64,000 nt of DNA from Mycobacterium sp. ITM-2016-00317 (GTDB taxonomy: Bacteria; Actinomycetota; Actinomycetes; Mycobacteriales; Mycobacteriaceae). Made by a program: the position numbers and the translations under genes. Where the stretch lies: the NCBI RefSeq assembly GCF_002968295.1, contig NZ_CP134399.1, positions 4,402,001 through 4,466,000 on the forward strand. The letters are read 5' to 3'. Below, in pieces: positions 27,969 to 35,880 of this stretch; the first letter of the stretch is position 1, and each line of letters begins with the position of its first letter. The notes beneath the pieces are model-generated. The model saw only the letters and a program-made list of their open reading frames with translations. It was not told the origin of the DNA and did not search any database.

Positions 27969-29483
27969 TCAGGCATCGCTTTCCACCATCTGTTCGCGAA
28001 CCTTGCGGGTCCGGCGGCCGAAGGTGAGCACCACCAGCAGCACGACCGACAGGCCGATGAGTACTGCGGAGATGGGGCGCTCCAGGTAGATCATCGGGCT
28101 GTTGTCGCTCAGCAGCAGCGCCTGGCGAATGGAATTCTCCGCGATCGGGCCGAGCACGAAGGCGAGAACCAGTGGGGCAGGCGGTATATCGAGCTTGCGC
28201 ATGGCGTACCCCAGGAGCCCGAAGATCACCAGCAACCAGACGTCGAACACCGAGAAGTTGACGCTGAACACGCCGATGACCGAGATCAGCAGGATGCCCG
28301 GGTAGAGCACCTTGTACGGGGTGTTCAACAGCTTCGCGAAGAACGGCACCATCGGCAGGTTCATGATCACCAGGACCACGTTGCCCAGGTACATGCTGGC
28401 GATGATCGGCCACACCACGTCGGAATGCTCGTGGAACAGCAGCGGCCCCGGATTGAGTCCGTAGAGCACCAGCGCACCCAGGAGCACCGCGCCAGTGCCG
28501 GATCCGGGAATGCCCATGGTCAGCAGCGGCACCATCGCACCACCGGTCTCGGAGTTATTGGCCGCTTCCGGAGCCGCGACGCCCTCGATGGCGCCCTTGC
28601 CGAACTCCTCCGGATGCTTCGACGTCCGCTTGGCGACGATGTAGGACACGAACGAGGCGACCGTCGAGCCTGCGCCGGGCAGGATTCCGATGATGAAGCC
28701 GAGAACGCCGCCCTGGACCATCGCCGGCGTCGACCGCTTGATGTCCTTGCCCGACGGCAGCATCTCGCGGAACTTCTTGGGAACGGCGAACAGCGGCTTC
28801 TGTGTCTTCTGTTCGATGTTGACCAGCACCTCACCGATGGCGAAGATGCCGATCGACAGCGCGATGAACTCGATCCCGCCGGCCAGTTCGATCTCACCTC
28901 CGGTGAAGCGTTGTTCGCCGGAGAACAGGTCGGTACCAATCGTGGCCAGAAACAGCCCGATGAACATCGAGATGAAGCCCTTGATCAACGAATCCCCGGC
29001 CAGCATTATCACCAGCAGCAGCGCGAAGATCATCAATGCCGAGTACTCCGGCGGACCGAAGTTGACCGCGACATCGGCCGCCAGGGGCGCCAGGAACGTC
29101 AGCCCGATCACGCCGATGGTGCCTGCGACGAACGAGGCGATCGCCGCGATACCCAACGCTTGTCCGGCCCGCCCCTTCTTGGCCATCTGGTAGCCGTCCA
29201 AACACGTTACGACAGAAGAGGACTCGCCGGGGATGTTCATCAGGATCGAGGTGGTCGAACCGCCGTACTTGGCGCCGTAGTAGATGCCGGCCATCATGAT
29301 CAGGCCGGTGGCCGGGTCGAAACCGGTGGCCAGCGGCAACAGGATCGAGATCGTCGCCGGCGGCCCGAGGCCGGGCAAGATACCCACCAGCGTGCCCAAC
29401 AGGCAGCCCACGACCAGCCACATCAAGTTCGTCGGCGTCAGCGCGGCCGCGAACCCCGACAACAGACCGTTCAACGCGTCCAT
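27969..29483 (-). CDS. tctA: TctA-type large permease subunit
   Basis: A 504-residue protein with about 11-12 helices, the main channel of a TTT transporter. Family motifs: [20 protein letters not shown] (N-terminal), [40 protein letters not shown] and [20 protein letters not shown]. The start is ATG 29483 with GGAGG upstream; the TTG one codon earlier is not needed. It sits 46 bases after tctB. TTT systems use an ion gradient to import citrate, tricarballylate or related acids. I know of no such system in M. tuberculosis, so this is an accessory trait. Confidence 0.94.
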   Translation of the reverse strand: MDALNGLLSGFAAALTPTNLMWLVVGCLLGTLVGILPGLGPPATISILLPLATGFDPATGLIMMAGIYYGAKYGGSTTSILMNIPGESSSVVTCLDGYQMAKKGRAGQALGIAAIASFVAGTIGVIGLTFLAPLAADVAVNFGPPEYSALMIFALLLVIMLAGDSLIKGFISMFIGLFLATIGTDLFSGEQRFTGGEIELAGGIEFIALSIGIFAIGEVLVNIEQKTQKPLFAVPKKFREMLPSGKDIKRSTPAMVQGGVLGFIIGILPGAGSTVASFVSYIVAKRTSKHPEEFGKGAIEGVAAPEAANNSETGGAMVPLLTMGIPGSGTGAVLLGALVLYGLNPGPLLFHEHSDVVWPIIASMYLGNVVLVIMNLPMVPFFAKLLNTPYKVLYPGILLISVIGVFSVNFSVFDVWLLVIFGLLGYAMRKLDIPPAPLVLAFVLGPIAENSIRQALLLSDNSPMIYLERPISAVLIGLSVVLLVVLTFGRRTRKVREQMVESDA

Positions 29484-29529
29484 CAACTACCTCCGATCAC
29501 AGTCGCCCGAGCAAAGCTCTCAAATGCGT

Positions 29530-30111
29530 TCATTGCCAGATGGTTCCAATCGGGAGGTCGACCTCGAGCAGGACTGCGAACAGCAGGTAGAACACCGGCG
29601 GCAACAGCAGCAGTGCGATGACCTGCGGGATCGCGCGCATCCGTTCGACGAGGAGGATGATCGCCAAGATCAGCACCTCGCCCGCCAACAGGAAGCCTGC
29701 GGGTTCGAGCAGCGCTGTGCAGACCGCCAGCGCCAGCCACACCATGAGCGCCCGGCTGATCTCAGCCCGGCCGAACGAGAGCGTCGGCGCCTCGGCACTA
29801 CGCGCGCGCGGTCCGAACGCCGAGACCACGGACAGCAGCAGCCCGAGCGCAACCAGGCAGGTCGTCAACAGCACCGGCAGCAACCCCGGTCCTGGCTCAC
29901 CGTTCTCGCCGCTGAACGGCAGCTCGGTCACGCTGCGGTACAGCAGCCACGCACCCAACGCCGCCACGACCGCGCCGAGCACCACGTGCACCCGTCGGGT
30001 CAGCCCGAGCTCCCCCTCCGTCGCCGGCTCCGATTCGGCAGCGAAGTCAGGGAGCTCCGGCTCACGGGGCTGCTTTCGAGCATCAACTTTCCCGCTCGAG
30101 TCATTTACCAT
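29530..30111 (-). CDS. tctB: TctB-type small permease subunit
   Basis: A 193-residue protein with a hydrophilic N-terminus of about 40 residues, then four helices: VHVVLGAVVAALGAWLLYRS, GLLPVLLTTCLVALGLLLSV, a double segment around ALMVWLALAVCTALLEPAGF, and VIALLLLPPVFYLLFAVLLE. The layout and the PGPGLLPVLL motif are typical of TctB. ATG 30111 has GAGGAGG 6 bases upstream. It overlaps the preceding short prpD-like gene by 11 bases and precedes tctA, the standard tctB-tctA order. Confidence 0.88.
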   Translation of the reverse strand: MVNDSSGKVDARKQPREPELPDFAAESEPATEGELGLTRRVHVVLGAVVAALGAWLLYRSVTELPFSGENGEPGPGLLPVLLTTCLVALGLLLSVVSAFGPRARSAEAPTLSFGRAEISRALMVWLALAVCTALLEPAGFLLAGEVLILAIILLVERMRAIPQVIALLLLPPVFYLLFAVLLEVDLPIGTIWQ

Positions 30112-30652
30112 GATGCACCTCCTCGGATCGCGTTCCTCCGTCGAAGGTCGACGGCGTGGCGACGCCCGGCGCCATCAGAGCGAACAGACCTCTGCGCCCC
30201 GTCAATCCATCCGCCGAAGAGGTGAAACCGTTGGACACGAGCAACGCAGCCTCCACCGCGTCGGCGGCGGCCTTGGAGACCTGCAGCGTGCCGGTTTCGG
30301 TGTCTTCGAGGCTCCGTAGACCCGTCGCCTGCGTGGCGCACAAGCCAAGTAGGTGGCGCAGCTTGACGTGGTCGAAGCCGAACAGTCGGCCGACGGCGGC
30401 GCCGGCACCGATCGCGCCGGCGACGCTGCGTCGGCTCCAGCCGTCGGCCGACTCCGCCGAGTCGATCACTGCGGCGATGTTGTCGGCGACCCGGCATCCC
30501 ACCGCGTAGGCCAGTGAGGTGTCGGTCTCCTGGGTGTGTTCGGCGGCGACGGCGACGGCTTCGCGGACCGCGTCCCACCGCTGCGGGGACTGAGAGTCAG
30601 ATCGCGGATCGGCAGTCTCGATGAACGCGACGATCTCGTCGATGTAGGTCAT
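30101..30652 (-). CDS. Short MmgE/PrpD-like protein
   Basis: A 183-residue protein matching only the middle of MmgE/PrpD proteins: a helical stretch with RSVAGAIGAGAAVGRLFGF ... LCATQATGLRSLEDTETG and then LQVSKAAADAVEAALLVSNG, the equivalent of the HAGKAAMDG segment, with its Lys kept but the preceding His lost, followed by FTSSADGLTGRRGLFALMAPG. The DYDDT and GWHxTG active-site parts and the C-terminal domain are missing. It is not a decayed gene: the frame is clean, its start overlaps prpD (ATGA) and it has its own place in the operon. It may be a partner subunit of one of the full PrpD proteins (inference). Confidence 0.75.
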   Translation of the reverse strand: MTYIDEIVAFIETADPRSDSQSPQRWDAVREAVAVAAEHTQETDTSLAYAVGCRVADNIAAVIDSAESADGWSRRSVAGAIGAGAAVGRLFGFDHVKLRHLLGLCATQATGLRSLEDTETGTLQVSKAAADAVEAALLVSNGFTSSADGLTGRRGLFALMAPGVATPSTFDGGTRSEEVHHGK

Positions 30653-32004
30653 ATCTGTTCCCTCTCCTGAGCCGGAAGCCCCGCTGTCAGCAACTCGGCG
30701 AATTCTGTCGATGTGCCGATCTTCTCGACCGCGCGATGGAGCGTCGCCCCGCTGTCGGCGCCGAGCACCGGCTCGGTGAGGGCGCTGACCTTGGCCAGCA
30801 GTTCGTCGTCAGTGAGCGGTCGGGCCAAGCTGCCGCGGGCGTGCGGTACGTGTGCGACTACAGGATCGCGGTCGGACGAGTGCACCGTCACCGTCGCCTC
30901 GTCGCGGGCGCAGTGCTCGGCCGGGATCAGTTTCGTGACGGCCCGCAGCCGGGCGGCGTCGTCCGAGGTGGCCCGGGCGTCGCTGAACTGCGTCAGCCCG
31001 ACGGCGCCGTCGAGCAGCCCGGTGGCGACGCCGTGGCGGGCCGAGAACCGCGCCTGCAGGCCGTCTTTGGGCTGCAAGATGCCCATCAGCTCCGGTACGA
31101 GGGCATGGCAGCTGACGTCGATGCCGACGATGGTGTCAGGATCGACCTTGCCGCTGGCCTCGACTGCCGCGTCGATCGCCGGGTGCGCGACGATGCCGCA
31201 GGGATACGGTTTGAAGGCGTTCTTCTCGAGCTCCCAGTCGCGGTCCCACGATCCGAATAGATCGGCCTCGTCGACCTCGTCGGCCAGCATCCGCAGGATG
31301 CCATCGTCGCCGAGGGCCTCGAAGGGGGACGTGCCGTCGGCCCCGCGCCGGGCCGCGAGGATTCCGTTCGAGGCGGCCTTACCCGCATGGAACGGCTTGG
31401 TCATCGACCCGAATGCCTCGCGGTGACCGAGTGTCATCGCCGAGGCGGCAGCCAGGGCAGCGTCCAACTGGTCGGCGTTGTAGCCAAGGATCACCGCGGC
31501 CGCCACGGTCGCGCCGAAGACCCCGCAGGTCCCGGTGATGTGCCAGCCGCGGTCGTAGTGGTTCGGCGAGATGGCGTTGCCGATCCGCAGTTGGGCCTCG
31601 CACCCGAGCGCGAATGCGCGCAGGAACACCTCCCCGTCGACCGGTGCATCGTGCAGGGCGACCACTGCGCCGAGGGTGGCGGCGCCGGGGTGGATCACGG
31701 TGGCCAGGTGGGTATCGTCGAAATCGTCGTAGTGGCCGGCGGTTCCCGCGAGGAGGGCACCCCAGTGCTGGTCGACGGTTTCCCGGCGGCCCAGGACCGG
31801 CACCGATCCGGTGATCTCGAGGCCTCGCGCGGTTTCGAGCATCACCTCGACTGCGGGCGACATGGCCGCCCCGATCGTTGTACCGAGCACATTGAACAAC
31901 GAACGCCGCGCCGCGCGATCGGCACCGTCGGGCAGCGGCCGGGAGGCTGCGTGAGCCAAGTCGTGGCTGAACCGGGATGTGCGCTGAGGCACAGATTTGA
32001 GCAT
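30649..32004 (-). CDS. MmgE/PrpD family protein (full length, second type)
   Basis: A 451-residue MmgE/PrpD protein, distant from the one at 25566. Active-site set: HYDDFDDTH (91-99), His105 (TVIHPGA), His155 (RGWHITGTCG) and Lys209 (KPFHAGKAASNG); FKPYPCGIVAHPAIDA in the small domain. The Cys at PCG is typical of one PrpD subgroup, where others have NGS. ATG 32004 chosen over 32040 because it begins nearer the usual family N-terminus. First enzyme gene after lysR (54-base gap). Two different full PrpDs with one transporter suggest successive dehydration/hydration, isomerisation or decarboxylation steps. Confidence 0.9.
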   Translation of the reverse strand: MLKSVPQRTSRFSHDLAHAASRPLPDGADRAARRSLFNVLGTTIGAAMSPAVEVMLETARGLEITGSVPVLGRRETVDQHWGALLAGTAGHYDDFDDTHLATVIHPGAATLGAVVALHDAPVDGEVFLRAFALGCEAQLRIGNAISPNHYDRGWHITGTCGVFGATVAAAVILGYNADQLDAALAAASAMTLGHREAFGSMTKPFHAGKAASNGILAARRGADGTSPFEALGDDGILRMLADEVDEADLFGSWDRDWELEKNAFKPYPCGIVAHPAIDAAVEASGKVDPDTIVGIDVSCHALVPELMGILQPKDGLQARFSARHGVATGLLDGAVGLTQFSDARATSDDAARLRAVTKLIPAEHCARDEATVTVHSSDRDPVVAHVPHARGSLARPLTDDELLAKVSALTEPVLGADSGATLHRAVEKIGTSTEFAELLTAGLPAQEREQI

Positions 32005-32058
32005 GCGATGAACGCTACGAAGGCCGATCAGGGCGAACAACGCCGTGGCCCGACGCGA

Positions 32059-32991
32059 TCATTGCAATTTCTGAAATGATTCCTGGCGCGTGCGCGCCCG
32101 CAGTAGTGCAATCTTGCTCAGCAACTGCACGTTGGCGTATTGCACGCCGGCCAGCGGGTACACCAGCAAGATGGTCCGGTCGGGAACCAGCGGGTGGGCA
32201 ATCGGCAGTCGCACGACACGGGCGTGCTGGTGGTCGGTCATCCCTTGCGGCACCAGTGAGACGCCGATCCCCGCGCCGACCATCGATTCGACAACGAACA
32301 GGTCGTTGCCCTCCGCGACGATGCGCGGCACGAATCCCGCTCTGGCGCAGGCGCTCACCATCGATGCGCGACTACTCGCGCCGAGCTCCATGGCGACGAA
32401 CGGGCGGTCGCGCACATCCTCAAGCGATGCGCTTCCGGCCGAAGCCAACGGATCGTCTGCGGGCACGGCCAGCAAAAGCGCCTCGGTGAACAGGGGCTCG
32501 ACCACGAAGTCGCGCTCGGACGGCGCCACCGAGGTGAAGCCGATGTCCGCCTCACCGCGCAGCAGTGCCGCAATAACGTCGGTCGCCGTCCCCTGCCAGC
32601 ACCGAAACCGCACTCCCGGGACGGACTCGAGCAGTTCGGCAAGCACGCCGGGCACAAAGCCGAGTCCGAGCGAGTGGGTGTGGGCTATTCGCACCAGACT
32701 CGTGTGACCGGCGTCGGCGCGAGTATTCGAAATCGCGTCCTGTCTGCCGCGAAGTACGGCGTGTGCCTCGCGCTCGAACACCCGCCCCGCTGGGAGCATG
32801 CGCACCCGCCGACCCGACTGTTCGACCAGCGACACACCGAGCTTGCGTTCCAGCGATCGGACCGCACGCTGCACGGTGGCGACGCTGACTCCGAGGTCGG
32901 TCGCCGCGTGACCGAAGTGCTCGGTGCGTGCGAACACCACGAACGTCTCGAGATCGACGAACGTGACGTCTTTGGCTCCCTCCTGCGTCAT
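32059..32991 (-). CDS. LysR-family regulator of the Tct/PrpD operon
   Basis: A 310-residue LysR-type regulator. The HTH at about 10-65 includes FVVFARTEHFGHAATDLGVS and VATVQRAVRSLERKLGVSLV; the effector domain has VRIAHTHSLGLGFVPGVLAELL and GEADIGFTS, as in the GltC/CynR-like subgroup that senses small acids. Unusually for LysR, it is read in the same direction as the operon it heads, 54 bases upstream of prpD, so it would regulate itself and the operon together. ATG 32991 gives the normal N-terminus; a GTG at 33042 would add an Arg-rich tail. Confidence 0.88.
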   Translation of the reverse strand: MTQEGAKDVTFVDLETFVVFARTEHFGHAATDLGVSVATVQRAVRSLERKLGVSLVEQSGRRVRMLPAGRVFEREAHAVLRGRQDAISNTRADAGHTSLVRIAHTHSLGLGFVPGVLAELLESVPGVRFRCWQGTATDVIAALLRGEADIGFTSVAPSERDFVVEPLFTEALLLAVPADDPLASAGSASLEDVRDRPFVAMELGASSRASMVSACARAGFVPRIVAEGNDLFVVESMVGAGIGVSLVPQGMTDHQHARVVRLPIAHPLVPDRTILLVYPLAGVQYANVQLLSKIALLRARTRQESFQKLQ

Positions 32992-33087
32992 CGCGAGATC
33001 ACGGCGGCGTCTGCGTCTCCTTTCACGGCGGAAAGAATGCACCCTACGCCACCGAGAGTCCCGGCCGGTGCCCGACGAGGACGAGTG

Positions 33088-33349
33088 CGCCCAACACCAA
33101 GTTCGGGCTGGACGGCGGGGCGTCGGCGCTGATCGCCGCCGTGGGCCGTATCCGCGCGATGCGGATGGCGCTGCTGGCCGAACGGATCCCGGCCGACGAG
33201 GCGTACGGGTGGGGCCTGGTCAGCGCGGTGTACCCGGCCGCCGACTTCGACGCCGAGGTCGACAAGGTGGTCAACACGCTGGTGTCTGGACCCGCGAGGG
33301 CACCAAGGCCTTCCAGCAACGACGGGCCGCGAACTTCACCGACTCCTGA
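33088..33349 (+). pseudogene. Truncated copy of the echA 3' end
   Basis: This segment repeats 19220-19579 in the same orientation. Over about 155 bases (33140-33294) I count five differences, near 97% identity. The 5' half of the gene is absent; similarity begins about ACCAAGTTCGGG. Inside, the copy lacks the stretch from VALRKTKN to DFREG. The junction falls in a CGCG shared by both ends of the lost piece, pointing to deletion by microhomology, and the reading frame is broken there. The last codons ([17 protein letters not shown] and TGA) are kept. It marks the right border of the island. Confidence 0.88.
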
Positions 33350-33364
33350 CGCGGCACCCGCCGA

Positions 33365-33415
33365 TTGTGGGCTCTGTGTACGGAACTGACCGAATCGCGT
33401 ACATATCCCCCACAA
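33365..33415. terminator. Compound hairpin after the echA copy
   Basis: Outer arms TTGTGGG (33365-33371) and CCCACAA (33409-33415) enclose inner arms TGTACG (33377-33382) and CGTACA (33398-33403). The position, 16 bases after the stop of the truncated echA copy, suits a terminator. The hairpin after the intact echA (19587-19625) is different in sequence, so the repeat does not extend past the stop codon. Confidence 0.5.
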
Positions 33416-33474
33416 CTCGGCGCCGCACGGAAAATCATTCGACGTGAACCGGGCGCGTCGGCGACCATCGACCG

Positions 33475-34755
33475 GTGAGCGCGCAGTACCAGATCGAGCA
33501 GCCGGTGGCCCCCGCCGGCTGGCGCGTGCTCGCGCCATTTCGATCCCGTGAATACCGGCTGCTGATCGCGGCGGTCTCGCTGTCGATCTTTGCCGAGGGC
33601 ATGTGGGCGGTGGTGATGGCCCTGCAGGTCATCGAGCTGTCCGGCGACCCGGTGGCGCTGTCGCTGGTGGCCGGGTGCATGGGCGCGGGCCTGGTGTCCT
33701 TCGTGCTGGTCGGTGGTCTGGCCGCCGACCGGCTCCCCCAGCGCGGCATCATCATCGCCGTCGAGATCGTCAACACGGTCGCGGTGTCCGCCGTCGCGGT
33801 GCTCGGCCTCGTCGGTGCACTGCGCATCTGGCATATGGCGGTGGCGGCAGCGGTGCTGGGTATCGCGGCCGCGTTCTTCTTCCCGGCCTACAGCGCGCTG
33901 CTGCCCAGGATCCTGCCCGCCGACCAGCTGCTGGCCGCCAACGGCGTGGAAGGTGTGGTGCGCCCGGTGTTCCAGCGCGCCGCCGGCCCGGCGGTGGCCG
34001 GCCTGGTGGTCGGGGCGACGATACCCTCGGCAGGCGCGGTCGTGGTGGCCGCGTTGTTCGCGGTCGGCCTGATCCTGCTGGTGGCCACCCGCCCGCAGCT
34101 GACCGGCGCTGCGGCACAGCCTGTTTCGCAGACGAAGCTGCTGCAGGATCTGCGCGAGGGCTGGGCGTTCGTGGTCCGCACCCCGTGGCTGTCGTGGACG
34201 CTGCTGTTCGCGAGCATGTTCGTGCTCGTGGTGCTCGGGCCGATCGAGGTCCTGTTGCCGTTCATCGTCGCCGACAGGTTCACCCACGGCGCACAGACCT
34301 ACGGGTTCATCCTGGCGTTCTTCGGGATGGGCAGTGCCGCAGGCGCGTTGGCGGTGTCCTCACGGCGGCTGCCGCGCCGGTACCTCACCGTGATGATGAC
34401 GATGTGGGGCCTGGGCTCGGCTCCGCTGGTGATCGTCGGCGTGACGTCGTCGTTTCCGCTGATGGCCGCGGCGACGTTCGTCGTCGGGCTCACCGACGGC
34501 GCCGGCATGGTCATCTGGGGCACGCTGCTGCAGCGCCGCGTGCCCACCGCGATGCTGGGCCGGGTGTCCAGCCTGGACTTCTTCGTGTCGCTGGCGTTCA
34601 TGCCGGTGTCGTTCGCGATCGCAGGCCCGTTGTCGAAAGTCGTGCCGATGGAGGCGATCTTCCTGGCCGCGGGCCTGCTGCCGGTGTTGCTGGCCGCCGT
34701 GGCGGTGACGGCCGCCCGGATGCGTCGCGACGAACTGGCCCACCCGCTCGATTAG
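33475..34755 (+). CDS. MFS transporter (EntS/Tap-like efflux type)
   Basis: A 426-residue, 12-helix facilitator of the MFS_3 type (EntS/Tap-like exporters). The N-terminus FRSREYRLLIAAVSLSIFAEGMWAVVMAL and LVGGLAADRLPQRGIIIAVE (motif A after TM2) are typical; the centre has PRILPADQLLAANGVEGV. Members export siderophores or drugs. GTG start at 33475, just after the island border, so it belongs to the core chromosome. Its stop overlaps the convergent methionine aminopeptidase gene by 3 bases. Confidence 0.85.
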   Translation: MSAQYQIEQPVAPAGWRVLAPFRSREYRLLIAAVSLSIFAEGMWAVVMALQVIELSGDPVALSLVAGCMGAGLVSFVLVGGLAADRLPQRGIIIAVEIVNTVAVSAVAVLGLVGALRIWHMAVAAAVLGIAAAFFFPAYSALLPRILPADQLLAANGVEGVVRPVFQRAAGPAVAGLVVGATIPSAGAVVVAALFAVGLILLVATRPQLTGAAAQPVSQTKLLQDLREGWAFVVRTPWLSWTLLFASMFVLVVLGPIEVLLPFIVADRFTHGAQTYGFILAFFGMGSAAGALAVSSRRLPRRYLTVMMTMWGLGSAPLVIVGVTSSFPLMAAATFVVGLTDGAGMVIWGTLLQRRVPTAMLGRVSSLDFFVSLAFMPVSFAIAGPLSKVVPMEAIFLAAGLLPVLLAAVAVTAARMRRDELAHPLD

Positions 34756-35522
34756 GGCGCCGCGGTCAGCACCCGCGGGCCGTGGTCGGTGACGGCGATG
34801 GTGTGCTCGGTGTGCGCGGTGCGGGAGCCGTCCGCCGAGCGCAGCGTCCAGCCGTCCGGGTCGACGACCAGGCGGCGCGTGCCCCGCGCCCACCACGGTT
34901 CCAGGGCCAGCGTCAGGCCCGGCCGCAGCGCCAAGCCGCGCCCCCGCTTGCCGCGGTTGGGGACGTGCGGATCCTCGTGCATGGTGCGGCCGAGGCCGTG
35001 GCCGCCGAAATCGGTGTTGACGCCGTAACCTTCGGCGGCCGCGACCTCTCCGATGGCCGCCGAGATGTCACCGAGATGCCCGCCGGGGACCGCGGCCGCG
35101 ATCCCCGCGTCCAGCGCCCGGCGGGTGGACTCGACCAGCGCGACGTCGCCCGGGTCGGCGGGGTCTCCGACGATCACCGTCACCGCGGCGTCGGCCACCC
35201 ACCCGTCGATCGACACCGCGAAGTCCATGGTGAGCAGGTCACCGTCACGCAACTCGTAGTCGTGCGGAAGGCCGTGCAGCACAGCGTCGTTGACCGACAG
35301 GCAGATGACATTGCGGAACGGGCCCCTGCCGAACGACGGCGCATAGTCCCAGTAGCACGAGACGGCACCGCGCTCGTCGACCAGCGCCCTGGCCCGGTGC
35401 TCCAGTTGCATCAGGTTGACGCCGGGTTCGGCGTCGCGGCTCAGCGTCGCGAGCGTGCGGCCGACGAATTCGCCGGTGACCGCCATCTTGTCGATTTCTC
35501 CGGCGGTCTTGAGTTCGATCAT
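34752..35522 (-). CDS. map: Methionine aminopeptidase, type I
   Basis: A 256-residue type I MetAP that removes the initiator Met from nascent proteins. Metal ligands Asp100, Asp111, His175, Glu208 and Glu239, plus His83 and His182 of the pocket, are all present (VLHGLPH; TMDFAVSIDGWVADAAV; GGHGLGRTMHEDP; LEPWW). There is no N-terminal SH3-binding extension. The Trp-Trp after Glu208 replaces the usual P-M/P-x. The start is ATG 35522; an earlier frame enters the operator region. Divergent from a small XRE regulator over twin palindromes, so expression is probably controlled, unlike a housekeeping copy; this may be a second, specialised MetAP. Confidence 0.92.
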   Translation of the reverse strand: MIELKTAGEIDKMAVTGEFVGRTLATLSRDAEPGVNLMQLEHRARALVDERGAVSCYWDYAPSFGRGPFRNVICLSVNDAVLHGLPHDYELRDGDLLTMDFAVSIDGWVADAAVTVIVGDPADPGDVALVESTRRALDAGIAAAVPGGHLGDISAAIGEVAAAEGYGVNTDFGGHGLGRTMHEDPHVPNRGKRGRGLALRPGLTLALEPWWARGTRRLVVDPDGWTLRSADGSRTAHTEHTIAVTDHGPRVLTAAP

Positions 35523-35540
35523 GGGCACAGCTTCCGTCTC

Positions 35541-35560
35541 GGCGGTATTTTTATACCGCC
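35541..35560. promoter_or_regulatory. Palindrome 1 between map and XRE gene
   Basis: GGCGGTAT-TTTT-ATACCGCC, with perfect 8-base arms. Centre 31 bases (three helical turns) from the second palindrome. Lies 19-38 bases upstream of the map start, within its promoter region. Likely bound by the XRE protein encoded at 35604 (inference). Confidence 0.65.
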
Positions 35561-35573
35561 ACCGTACCAGCAT

Positions 35574-35596
35574 CGGTATTTCTATACCGCTATGCT
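35574..35596 (+). promoter_or_regulatory. Palindrome 2 and leaderless -10 of XRE gene
   Basis: CGGTAT-TTCT-ATACCG (35574-35589) shares the core GGTATTTYTATACC with palindrome 1. Directly after it is TATGCT (35591-35596), a TANNNT -10 element, and 7 bases later the ATG at 35604. That distance places the transcript start on the start codon, so the mRNA should be leaderless. A protein on the palindrome would cover the -35 region and block transcription of its own gene. Confidence 0.6.
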
Positions 35597-35603
35597 GTGC
35601 GGC

Positions 35604-35879
35604 ATGGTCCGTGTGCCGCTCAGCCCCGAACAGATCCGAGCCGGTCAGCGCCTCGGCGCGCTGATGAGGACGGCGCGCGCCGGTCGCTCCCCCGAGGACG
35701 TCGCGCGGGACGCGGGAATCTCACCGGAGACGCTACGCAAGATCGAGGTGGGCCGGATGCCCAGCCCGAGCTTCGGCACGGTGGTGGGACTGTGCGAGGC
35801 GCTCGGCCTGCCGCTGCAGCGGGCGGTCGAGGTGTGGCGCGCCGATGCGCGGGACGACGACGAACAGGTCGCGATCTGA
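35604..35879 (+). CDS. Small XRE-family HTH regulator
   Basis: A 91-residue DNA-binding protein made of little more than one XRE/Cro helix-turn-helix: RLGALMRTARAGRSPEDVAR, DAGISPETLRKIEVGRMPSP, then SFGTVVGLCEALGLPLQRAV. No sensor domain is visible. ATG 35604 fits a leaderless transcript; ATG 35592 lies in the -10. Divergent from map, with which it shares two palindromes. A likely autorepressor that also controls map. Its stop is 1 base from the convergent CPBP gene. Confidence 0.85.
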   Translation: MVRVPLSPEQIRAGQRLGALMRTARAGRSPEDVARDAGISPETLRKIEVGRMPSPSFGTVVGLCEALGLPLQRAVEVWRADARDDDEQVAI

Positions 35880-35880
35880 G

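Noticed and set aside
19580..33360. Transposase, integrase or tRNA at the island borders
   Set aside because: I looked for such frames and for cloverleaf-like sequence at both ends and saw none; only the echA repeat marks the borders.
33603..35879. A 758-codon rightward frame covering the MFS and methionine aminopeptidase genes
   Set aside because: Only its last 91 codons (XRE regulator) are coding; the rest is Arg/Gly/Ala-rich shadow of other genes.
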